A stretch of DNA of 26,895 bases, taken from Nemertoderma westbladi (taxonomy: Eukaryota > Xenacoelomorpha > Nemertodermatida > Nemertodermatidae). Made by a program: the position numbers and the translations under genes. Positions 19,620 through 26,895 of this stretch are shown piece after piece; the stretch's first letter is position 1; each line of letters begins with the position of its first letter. The stretch spans positions 1-26,895 of the forward strand of contig JAUCBJ010005802.1 of assembly GCA_032718475.1 (NCBI GenBank), written 5' to 3'. The notes under the pieces are model-generated. The model ran no database searches, was not told the DNA's origin, and was given only the letters and a program-made list of their open reading frames with translations.

Positions 19620-20075
19620 ATTGGCTGTGCCTGGCGCGCTCGAAAATCGTAAAGCGCGCCGGCTTTGGCAGTTTGGCGCGTGGCGCTCCCAAAAATAAAA
19701 ACCGGCACCGATTTGTTAGTTTAACAATTACGGAAGTGCCTTAAAAATTTCATTTAGCTGTTTAAAAATTTCGGCTCGCTTCCGCTTCGCTCGCCTTTCT
19801 TTTTTCTGTTGTATGGTTCACTGGTTTGGTTAGGCAGTTAGGCTACTGCTGTACAGGGCAGCAGGGACATGTACACTGTACAGCAGTACTGACATTGGCA
19901 GACTGGTTACACTCCTTCAAAATTGAAATTGCATTGGCGTGGCGCTCTTCAAAATTGTTTCAATGCTGCAATGTGCGGCGCGCTTAAAAATTTCGTAGGC
20001 GCGGGGTTTCTTCGTAATTGCATCGGCGCGCGGCGCACATAAAAATTGGTCGGCACGCTATCCGGCGCACCTTTT
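19620..20075. repeat. GGCGCG-rich repeat cluster upstream of the LAP exon
   Basis: GGCGCG or GCGCGC motifs occur at about 19633, 19655, 19673, 19977, 19998 and 20026, commonly followed by AAAATT or AAAAATT. A GCTCGCTTCCGCTTCGCTCGC core lies at 19774-19794. This is the same vocabulary as the 1067-2000 block upstream of WDR11. Confidence 0.6.
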
Positions 20076-20586
20076 GGATGGATTCCATACAGGGGCTACC
20101 CCTGTACCCTACTGCTGTACAGCCCTACTGCCCTACCGTATATCTGTATAGGCCTATACATACAGACATATCATCCATCCTCAGTTCCCCTGCCAGCCTG
20201 CCCTCGACAGCTCGATGAAACAGTCAGACAGCACAGCAGGCCAGTAGCAGAGTAGTATTACAATTATTTCTGGATTATGCCACCGATTACATTGGCTCCT
20301 ATAGACAGTAAGACAGATAGAACAGTAGAATCGGTTGATATATCAGTATACTGGTATATAGTATATACTGCAGTACTGATATATATTTCGTATTCACGGA
20401 TTGCGAAAGTTGATGAGTTCATTTGATATACGGTCTGACGGTACACTTATAACTTCTGAACTTGTTCTATTACACCGTGCTGCCGTGTTTATTGTTTATG
20501 GGTGATAGTTTTTTGTATATACTACTGTACCGGTACTACTCAACATCCTGACATCTGAAGTTGTTAATTGAACATATCGGATCAAA

Positions 20587-20751
20587 ATGTTGAGGTGCTT
20601 TTCTTTGATATTTCAAACGTGTCAAAGGAAATTGGAATATATTGATCGAACTCACCAGAATTTAATCTCCGTTCCTGACGATATTTACCGATATTCGCAA
20701 ACATTGGAGGAATTATATCTCGACGCGAATCAAATACGCGAGTTGCCAAAG
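20587..20751 (+). CDS. Scribble-type LAP protein, first coding exon (partial gene)
   Basis: Fifty-five codons from ATG 20587 to AAG 20751, followed by donor GTTAGT, encode the conserved N-terminus of LAP (LRR and PDZ) proteins, the family of Scribble, LRRC1/Lano and Erbin, which set basolateral polarity at cell junctions. Diagnostic points are MLRC at the start with Cys4 and Cys12 (Scribble is palmitoylated on N-terminal cysteines), SVPDDIYRYSQ, and LEELYLDANQIRELPK, the first leucine-rich repeat. The end after ELPK in phase 0 fits a natural first-exon boundary. The MLRC and RYS features favour Scribble or LRRC1 over Erbin, so I give no symbol. The remaining exons are not visible and should lie beyond 26895, behind a repeat-filled intron. 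Confidence 0.85.
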
Positions 20752-21123
20752 GTTAGTTGGATCAAATTTATTTTTCCGGTACCGGTACCGATACTCCTGT
20801 TATCTGTAGCACTTCTGTCAAATAGGGGACCCTCCTAATCTGCTAATCCTGAAATCACCTGCTGATCCTGAATTTGAGAACGTGATCACGATCAGTGATA
20901 AGGATAACAATATTCCGGGACCACAAGTACCCTGGCACCTGGTTAAAACGTACCCGAATAAAAACGTACCCGAATAAAAACGGACCCGAATACTGGGTAA
21001 TTTTTAACAATGATGCATTGGGAACGTTTTGGTAGTACAAAAATAAATAAAAAATAATCTGTTCATCTGTTAAAAAAATCTGCTATTGACTCGTTTATTG
21101 TCTAGGTTAGATTAATTCGTCAC

Positions 21124-21143
21124 TGTAACCTGCTCCTTTCCCT
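21124..21143 (-). repeat. Partial 68-bp-family repeat inside the inverted-repeat element
   Basis: TGTAACCTGCTCCTTTCCCT is the reverse complement of the start of the 68-bp unit. The ACCAAAAC half is absent here. Confidence 0.75.
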
Positions 21144-21332
21144 CTAAATCTCCGTAACTATCGATATTGATTGGTTGTAGGAAGTTTTGTTAGGATGACT
21201 ATAATGTGTTGTCTGTCCCTAAGTTAAAACGTACCCGAAATATGGGTTGGGTAGGCCTACGTTATTGATCGGGTGCGTTTTACAGTTTTAACCGATGTAA
21301 GTTTTGACCTGTAACGCAATATTCCTAACTCT

Positions 21333-21381
21333 CGTTTATTGTTTGGTTTCTTTCAACTCGCCTCTGTAACGTGCTCCTTTT
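21333..21381 (-). repeat. 68-bp-family repeat copy inside the inverted-repeat element
   Basis: CGTTTATTGTTTGGTT, a spacer, GCCTCTGTAACGTGCTCCTTTT: the reverse complement of the array unit with a few changes. Confidence 0.8.
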
Positions 21382-21463
21382 CTAACCGGGCACTAGTGTG
21401 TAGTGACTTCAGTTTAGGTGATTTCAGGATTAGCAGATTAGGAGGTTCCCCTATTTGACATAG

Positions 21464-21556
21464 TGTCGCCACAACAACTCCCTATCCACCCTAACAATCA
21501 CCCATAACATTTGCTCATTTAACTTCTATCAAGGTCAGTGTCTTTCAAGAGGGATG
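21464..21556 (-). mobile_element. Third fragment of the minus-strand LINE family
   Basis: CAACTCCCTATCCACC, CACCCATAACATTTGCT and AAGGTCAGTGTCTTTCAAGA correspond in order to about 23785-23855 of the LINE at 23709-25567. It abuts the right end of the 645-bp element. Confidence 0.65.
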
Positions 21557-21737
21557 ATCGTACACTGTGAAGGTGTTGCGATGCAGATTGGATGGTGTTG
21601 GGTATCCCATGAAGGAAGGTACCACAAATATGAATTATTAAATCAAGAAATGACACTCTGAATGCTTATATATGCAGTACAATATATGAGTAGATTGCCC
21701 CATGATCAATAATTTTGCACTCTACTTTTAAATACCG

Positions 21738-21759
21738 GTACTCTGTTTAAGGTCAGACC
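21738..21759 (+). repeat. Isolated partial unit of the 42-bp minisatellite
   Basis: TACTCTGTTTAAGGTCAGAC matches the first half of the 42-bp unit (TACTCTGTCTAAGGTCAGAC) with one change. It stands alone, about 1.6 kb left of the array and left of the plus-strand LINE relic. Confidence 0.75.
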
Positions 21760-21894
21760 TTTTCTACCACCTAAAATCGAGTAAGATAGACGTAAATTGT
21801 TTATTTGATTCTGACGCTTTAATGAATGGTGGTGATATTCTAGACACATAGGCCTAGGGACATTCGACATTCGACATCCTAGGGACACATAAAT

Positions 21895-23360
21895 TAAAGT
21901 TGGATGACCTGCAGTTTGGTTTTCGTAAAAAGAGTAGTACGGTATTGTACATGGGCGGCTAAGGAGGTGATTAGTTATTATTCTAGAACTAAGACACCCG
22001 TGTACGCTGTACGGTTGTCTATTGGATTTCACTAAGGCTTTGATCTTGTGGAATGGTCTAAATTGTTTATAGAATTATTATATTTATAGAAATGTTTTTC
22101 TCCGTTTTTTCTAAGGTGCTTACTGTTTAGTTATCGTATTCAGGAATGTTATGTTAGGTGGAATAACTTATGTTCAGTGAAGTTTAATGTTCGTAATGGA
22201 GTTAAACAAGGCTCTATAGTTTCACCTGTGCTTTTCTGTATAGTGTTAAATATTTTAATACATAGACTGAATACTGAAGCTATATATAGGGTTGTTATAT
22301 AATAGGCTGTCATTATTTTGGATGCCTAGCGTATACCGATGATGTTTTATTGCTATGTCTGTCTGTAAATAGGTCTACAATTTATGGTGAATATGTGTAT
22401 TTTTTTTGTAAAGAATTTAACTTAACGTTTAAGTACGGACAGTAATCAAGTTAAGTGCAAATGTAAATGTATCCCTTTTCAGTTTGACTGGAACCCCCCT
22501 GATTGTAGAATTACTGTAAATGATATTGTTTTTCCATGGGTGCAACAGGCGACACATTTAGGTGTTCGTTAGATTACAAGTCTTTAATAAATAGTGATGT
22601 ACTTCGTAAGAGAGCGAAATTTATTTCCAAATTAGTTAAACTCAGCCAACAATTTCATTTTGCTACTCATATCATAGTATTTTATGTAATATTCAAAGAT
22701 TATATACAACCTCTTTCTACGGCAATCCCGTCTGGAACCTTTCTTCTTTTAGTGTTAATAAAGTATATACTGCGTGGAACATTAATGTTAGGCGTATTTG
22801 GAACTTACCTTATAATAGTCACCGTTATACATTGTAGAAGGATTGGTGAATTTTATACATCCTAAAGTTATGTTATGGAGCCGTTTAGTGGAGCCGTTTA
22901 GTAGGCTTTGCGTTGGGGGTAATCCGTTTTCTAAGTAGATTATTATTTCATGATGTAGAAGTACTTGTGGTAATAATTTTAGGTTAATAAGCAATGAATG
23001 CGGTATACCAATAAATAAGCTGAATGCGGGTGCTGTAAAAAGATTAATACATTATGCACCAGCTCTTGTTGATAGTGTTAAAGCGATAAATTTATGTACG
23101 GAGTTATCCAACATTCTTAATATTGAATGTGTAGTACCGGGATTCAGTTCGGATGAAGTCAAATGTTTATGACTATGTGTCAAGTGCTTAGAAATAGTTA
23201 CTTCTTTTGTTACTATATTTCTTTCTTCTGTTTGTATTCAATTTTATAGTTTTAGTGTCCGGGGGATGCCAATTATTGTGCTTCTTTTTTTGGTTGATGC
23301 TTATTGTACGTACGCTGTACGGAGCCTCGGCTCGTGTATGTTAATAATAATAATAATTAT
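21895..23360 (+). pseudogene. Plus-strand LINE reverse-transcriptase relic with (TAA)n tail
   Basis: The three plus frames yield, in order, DDLQFGFRKKSST, a palm motif remnant (NGVKQGSIVSPVLF), the polymerase box as AYTDDVLLL (the usual first Asp position of YADD altered to YTDD), EFNLTFKYG, KRAKFISKL, then RLISNECGIPINKLNAGA and a C-terminal tail. This is collinear with the RT and 3' part of a non-LTR retrotransposon. Many stops and frame changes show it is dead. The end at 23341-23360 is a (TAA)n tail, directly followed by the 42-bp minisatellite. It is a different LINE family from the minus-strand one next to it. Confidence 0.8.
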
Positions 23361-23708
23361 TATACTCTGTCTAAGGTCAGACAATGTCTGCCAGGTATGA
23401 GCTATACTCTGTCAAAGACCAGACAATGTCTGCCAGGTATCAGCTGTACTCTGTCTAAGGTCAGACAATGTCTGCCAGGTATCACCTATACTCTGTCTAA
23501 GGTCAGACAATGTCTGTCATGTATTGGTTATACTCTGTCTAAGGTAAGACATTGTCTGCCAGGTATCAGCTATACTCTGTCTAAGGTCATACAATGTCTG
23601 CCAGGTATCAGCTATACTCTGTCTAAGACCATGTTTCCCAGGTATCAGCTATACTCTGTCTAAGACCATGTTTCCCAGGTATCAGCTATACTCTGACTAA
23701 GGTCAGAC
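23361..23708 (+). repeat. 42-bp minisatellite, left block, about 8-9 units
   Basis: The unit is TATACTCTGTCTAAGGTCAG, ACAATGTCTGCCAGGTATCA, GC. A 37-bp variant lacking part of the middle also occurs at the right of the block. Each full unit contains the hairpin-forming CAGAC-AAT-GTCTG. Because 42 is 14 codons, one frame stays open (a YTLSKVRQCLPGIS repeat), but nothing else suggests coding. The array continues at 25568 beyond a LINE insertion. Confidence 0.95.
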
Positions 23709-25567
23709 TACTACTACTAGGATCGGCATGCTGCATCGCAGCTGCATTTTTAAGAATGCTGTGCCGGCTTGTCAACAAAATTGCACCGCCACAACTCCCT
23801 ATCACCCATGACATTTGCTAGATCATCCGCATCTTTAAGGCCAGTGTCCTTTAAGATGCGTCTCAAGAAAGTCATGGGCTGTCCACCATGCTTATTCACT
23901 CCATGAGGCTGCCAAAGTACAAGATTATGCACTGGCTGGTCCTCACGGCGAAAGCAATGTCCTGCAAAGCGGAGGCGATTTTGTTCTAGTGTCAAGCTTG
24001 GGGGAACCAATGAGACACCTCCAATGTTATATAGTGTCTGGTTGGAGATGTGTGCATTGTACTTGACACAATGTACCCGGCGTAGCATTCTTGTGAATGT
24101 GCCATCCAGAGATTTGGTGTCCTCACCAGTTAGAGCCCAGCATGGACTCCCGTAGAGGAGTACTGGAACTACTGCTGCTCTAAATAATCGGACCTTAAGT
24201 TTCCGATTAATTCTAGGTGACTTCCAAATCTTGGAAAGCCTATTCAAGGCTGCCCATGCCTTTCCCTTACGTATTCGAAGGTCCTCACCTGACTTCCGGA
24301 TCCATGATCCCAGGTAACAGAAGTCGTCCACATGCTCAAGCATACCATCCTTTGAGCTTATGCTCATCCGATCAGAGACTTGCTGAGGACTTTCAAAGTT
24401 AACTGTCAGAATTTTGGTCTTTCTGGAGTTAATAAAAAGACCAACACTAGAAGCAGCATGTTCTAATGAGCTGAGGAGCCGCTGGGCTCCCTCTAATGAT
24501 TCTGAGAGTACTCCTAAGTCATCAGCAAAGTCTAGATCAGTTAGGTACTTGGCAGGATTTCCTCGACTTCTGGAGCCAGTAGGTGGAGTTATCATCACCC
24601 CATCATCATTATGATGATCTAAGGACATGCGTAGAACATAGTCAACCACAATAATGAACAAGAATGGTGCAAGTGTGTCTCCTTGGAGGACGCCCCATAA
24701 CACTTCAAATGGTTCTGTGTCACCGTCAACAGTAGACACAAATGTTGTCGAACCATCGTATACTGATCTGATTGCTGCAATAATTTCATCAGGAATCCCA
24801 TATAATGAAAGTATGCTGAACATACGTGAGCGAGAGACTGAATCAAAGGCCTTGAAGAAGTCAACAAAGATAACAGCCAGATGCCTGTCTTTCTTTTTTG
24901 ATAACTCTTCAATTATCCTTCTAAGTGCCAAAATGGGCTCCATGGTCCCACGACCTTTACGGAACCCATTCTGATTTCCACGTAGCAGTCTCTCAATGGG
25001 ATCCCTGATGCGATTTAATAGAATTCTATTGTATAGTTTTGCAGCAATCGAGATCAATGAGATTCCCCGAAAAGAACCATAGAGTGTTAGGTTGCCCTTC
25101 TTGGGAACTGGCACCAACTTATTTGTTTTCATTTCTTGTGGGACTCTTGTTGTACGGTACATGTCTACTATGATGGGATAGATGAGCTTTAAACACTCAG
25201 GTATTTTAAAGACCTCAGGGGGAACACCATCTACTCCACTGGCACGATTGGTCTTAATGCTCTTTGCAGCAGCCTTCACTTCTGCAAAGGAGATATCGCC
25301 AATGGGAATATCTGGGAGTACAGACTCAGACACTTTTACTTCTATAAAGTTATCAGGCAATACCCTGTCATTATTGAGGAGCTTTTCAAAGTGGGCTTTC
25401 CAACCATTAAGGCGATCGGCTGGTGATTCAGCCTTAACCTTGGTGGTTGGTTGGCTTTTCCGCCCAGTAAGCAGATTGATCGATTTCCATGCCTGGGATG
25501 ATTGCCTGCTGTCATCAGCATCATTGATGGCATCAACCTGTTGGTTTATTAGCTCCTGTAGATTAAC
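23709..25567 (-). mobile_element. 5'-truncated LINE with long open RT frame
   Basis: On the minus strand the frame is open from the junction at about 25567 to TAA 23750-23752, roughly 605 codons. In order it has an ALTERNATIVE N-terminal linker (AWKSINLLTGRKS), RT fingers/palm (SGVDGVPPEVFK, LVPVPKKGN, RGISLI, NQNGFRKGRGT), the first catalytic Asp in FVDFFKAFDSV, GVLQGDTLAPFLF, the FADD catalytic box, and the LINE-type C-terminus (LLYGSPCWALTGED, RLRFAGHCFRR). The endonuclease domain is missing, consistent with 5' truncation. The 3' end is a TACTACTACTAG tail (23709-23720). There is no internal stop, so the copy is fairly young. The flanks share the 9-bp AGGTCAGAC (23700-23708 and 25568-25576), a possible target-site duplication. 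Confidence 0.9.
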
Positions 25568-26141
25568 AGGTCAGACAATGTCTGCCAGGTATCACCTATA
25601 CTCTGTCTAAGGTCAGACAATGTCTGTCATGTATTGGTTATACTCTGTCTAAGGTAAGACATTGTCTGCCAGGTATCAGCTATACAATGTCTAAGGTCAG
25701 ACAATGTCTGCCAGGTATCAGCTATACTCTGTCTAAGGTCAGTCAATGTCTGCCAGGTATCAGCTATACTCTGTCTAAGACAATGTCTCCCAGGTATATG
25801 ACTCCCATGTATCAGCTATACTCTACCTAAGGTCAGAAAATGACTGCCAGGTATCAGCTATACTCTGTCTAAGACAATGACTCCCAGGTATCAGCTATAC
25901 TCTGTCTAAGGTCAGACAATGTCTGTCATGTATTGGTTATACTCTGTCTAAGGTAAGATATTGTCTACCAGGTATCAGCTATACAATGTCTAAGATCAGT
26001 CAATGTCTGCCAGGTATCAGCTATACTCTGTCTAAGGTCATACAATGTCTGCCAGGTATCAGCTATACTCTGTCTAAGACAATGTCTCCCAGGTATCAGC
26101 TATACTCTGTCTAAGGTCAGACAATGTCTGCCAGGTATCAG
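25568..26141 (+). repeat. 42-bp minisatellite, right block, about 14 units
   Basis: Same unit family as 23361-23708, with mixed 42-bp and 37-bp units and variants such as ATGACTCCCAGG. Multi-unit blocks of variants (for example the CTGTCATGTATTGGTTATAC unit followed by AAGGTAAGA) recur in the left block, near 25620 and again near 25925, showing duplication of groups of units. Confidence 0.95.
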
Positions 26142-26307
26142 GTCTAAAGGATTATAATCAATAATACAGCCTCCTCTCAAAGACGCAACTCTATGATGAA
26201 TTCACTTTCAGACATTTCGCCTTCTAGTGTCAGACTGAAGAACTGCGCCTTACTCATTGTGCTCAGAAAGATATCCTAAGGTTTAGTTAGTACCGGTATA
26301 TTATAAG

Positions 26308-26312
<5 letters not shown>

Positions 26313-26365
<53 letters not shown>
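26313..26365. repeat. Poly-G homopolymer, 53 bp
   Basis: Fifty-three uninterrupted G between TTTTA and TACCCC. It is by far the longest homopolymer here. Its length is likely polymorphic or assembly-dependent, and it is strongly G-quadruplex-prone. Confidence 0.95.
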
Positions 26366-26366
<1 letters not shown>

Positions 26367-26389
26367 ACCCCATCCTTAGCTAAATTTGT

Positions 26390-26690
26390 AACATTTTTTG
26401 TTTTTTTTCTTCTAATGCCGAATTTAATAGGGATTCAAAATCTTAAAACCAAACATAAGGAATTGAACTCACCGACCCCGAAAACCCCCATATTGATAAT
26501 TTTAGTGAGTTGGTAGGAAGCCATAGATTGTGCCAAACATTAACACTAACCGATTAACTGACCACAGACAGACATTATAACTTTTTGTTGGGCACAGCTT
26601 TTCCAAAGTCGGCAATGACGTCCAGGTGGGATCGAACTGGTGACCTCCGAGTTGGAAGTCTGACGCTCTAACCATTCAGCTAGCGGCTCA
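26390..26690 (-). mobile_element. tRNA-derived SINE
   Basis: On the minus strand the 5' part (26690 down to about 26619) has pol III promoter boxes: A box TAGCTGAATGG (26672-26682) and B box AGTTCGATCCC (26628-26638), with TTCCAA where a tRNA anticodon loop would be. The acceptor and anticodon stems do not pair properly, so it is not a working tRNA. A tRNA-unrelated body follows (CGTCATTGCCGACTTTGGAA, then GCCCAACAAAAAGTTAT), ending near an A-rich stretch at 26391-26412. The 3' boundary is approximate. Confidence 0.65.
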
Positions 26691-26695
26691 GGTAA

Positions 26696-26895
26696 AAGAT
26701 TGACCTGGAAATACTACCTGATACCTTGTATGTCCGCAATTTACCTCCTCATGGCCTCTCATCTGTCAATACCATCATATGCTGCCACTGTGCTCAACCC
26801 TACCGTACTTGGCCGTCTTTAACCACTCGCTACAATGAAAGGGTAGTGTATATTAATTATGAACCATCACGGCACAATGATTAATTAAACACTCT
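26696..26895. other. Unassigned right end of window
   Basis: About 200 bp without repeats or open frames that I recognise. If the LAP gene continues to the right, this is intronic. Confidence 0.4.

Larger units (their letters stand above)
18113..20586. other. Gene-free region upstream of the LAP exon
   Basis: No supported gene. Contents: a short minisatellite (18364-18450), a protein-like but unrecognised open frame ending in a CAA microsatellite (18723-19052), a palindrome-rich stretch dense in CAGTACTG, ACCGGT and TAGGCCTA (19250-19550), and GGCGCG/GCTCGCT repeats (19620-20075). The last 500 bp before 20587 probably hold the promoter and 5' UTR of the LAP gene, but no specific element is identifiable. 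Confidence 0.5.
20816..21460. mobile_element. 645-bp element with 45-bp terminal inverted repeats (MITE-like)
   Basis: 20816-20860, starting TGTCAAATAGGGGA, and 21416-21460, ending TCCCCTATTTGACA, are inverted copies matching at 44 of 45 positions. The interior is non-coding and includes GTTAAAACGTACCCGAA motifs at about 20942 and 21223 (a further ACGTACCCGAAT copy near 20960) and two minus-oriented pieces of the 68-bp-family repeat (21124-21143, 21333-21381). No convincing target-site duplication is seen (the flanks are ACTTC and TAGTG), so the superfamily is not assigned. It begins 64 bp after the LAP splice donor. Confidence 0.8.
20752..26895 (+). other. Inferred first intron of the LAP gene (continues past the window)
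   Basis: No further leucine-rich-repeat exon is recognisable after the donor at 20752. The stretch is dominated by mobile elements and minisatellites described separately. If the next exon lies outside, this intron is over 6.1 kb, in contrast to the intron-poor genes at the left of the window. Confidence 0.5.

Noticed and set aside
23304-23663. Open frame encoding a 14-residue repeat (YTLSKVRQCLPGIS)
   Set aside because: It follows from the 42-bp minisatellite period being divisible by three. There is no other coding evidence, and the array carries 37-bp variants and is interrupted by a LINE.
26619-26690. Possible glycine-like tRNA gene on the minus strand
   Set aside because: A and B boxes are present, but the acceptor and anticodon stems do not pair and a tRNA-unrelated body follows, so it is a SINE head rather than a tRNA.

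Overview
This is a repeat-rich nuclear fragment from an animal, most likely a marine invertebrate. The evidence is spliced and intron-poor genes for WDR11, the augmin subunit HAUS7 and a Scribble-type LAP protein, AT-rich non-coding DNA, several families of degraded non-LTR retrotransposons (LINEs), minisatellites, and a very high density of the palindromes TAGGCCTA and ACCGGT. The sequence alone does not fix the phylum. There is no bacterial-style operon, CRISPR array or ribosomal RNA.

Layout. 1-2150: a minus-strand LINE 3' end with a (TAATC)n tail (176-670), a 42-bp tandem repeat, and a CpG-rich cluster of short repeats leading to WDR11. 2151-6185 (+): WDR11, almost entirely one exon, with a probable single intron just before the stop. 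6186-7284: intergenic DNA with long C and G homopolymers. 7285-8250 (-): HAUS7 in one exon, convergent with WDR11. 8251-9705: shared upstream region of two divergent genes. 9706-12644 (+): a two-exon gene for a 254-residue protein I do not recognise; its 2.2-kb intron holds an antisense LINE relic. 12645-20586: no intact gene that I can support, but a broken transposon-like coding relic (13817-14270), a 68-bp x 11 tandem array between imperfect inverted repeats, palindromic repeats, a LINE fragment and microsatellites. 20587-20751 (+): first coding exon of a Scribble/LAP gene. The rest of the window appears to be its first intron, filled with nested elements: a 645-bp element with 45-bp terminal inverted repeats, a plus-strand LINE relic, a 42-bp minisatellite split by a minus-strand LINE with a long open RT frame, a 53-G run, and a tRNA-derived SINE.

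The genes do not form a pathway. WDR11 acts in trafficking and cilia, HAUS7 in spindle microtubule nucleation, and Scribble in cell polarity. The most interesting material is mobile-element architecture: the 68-bp unit occurs both as a tandem array and as dispersed single copies, including an inverted pair around the last exon of the unrecognised gene; one minisatellite has been invaded by a LINE; and the same GC-rich repeat motifs lie upstream of both WDR11 and the LAP exon. I did not find a convincing new biochemical system. The unrecognised two-exon gene and the 68-bp repeat family are the best candidates for follow-up.
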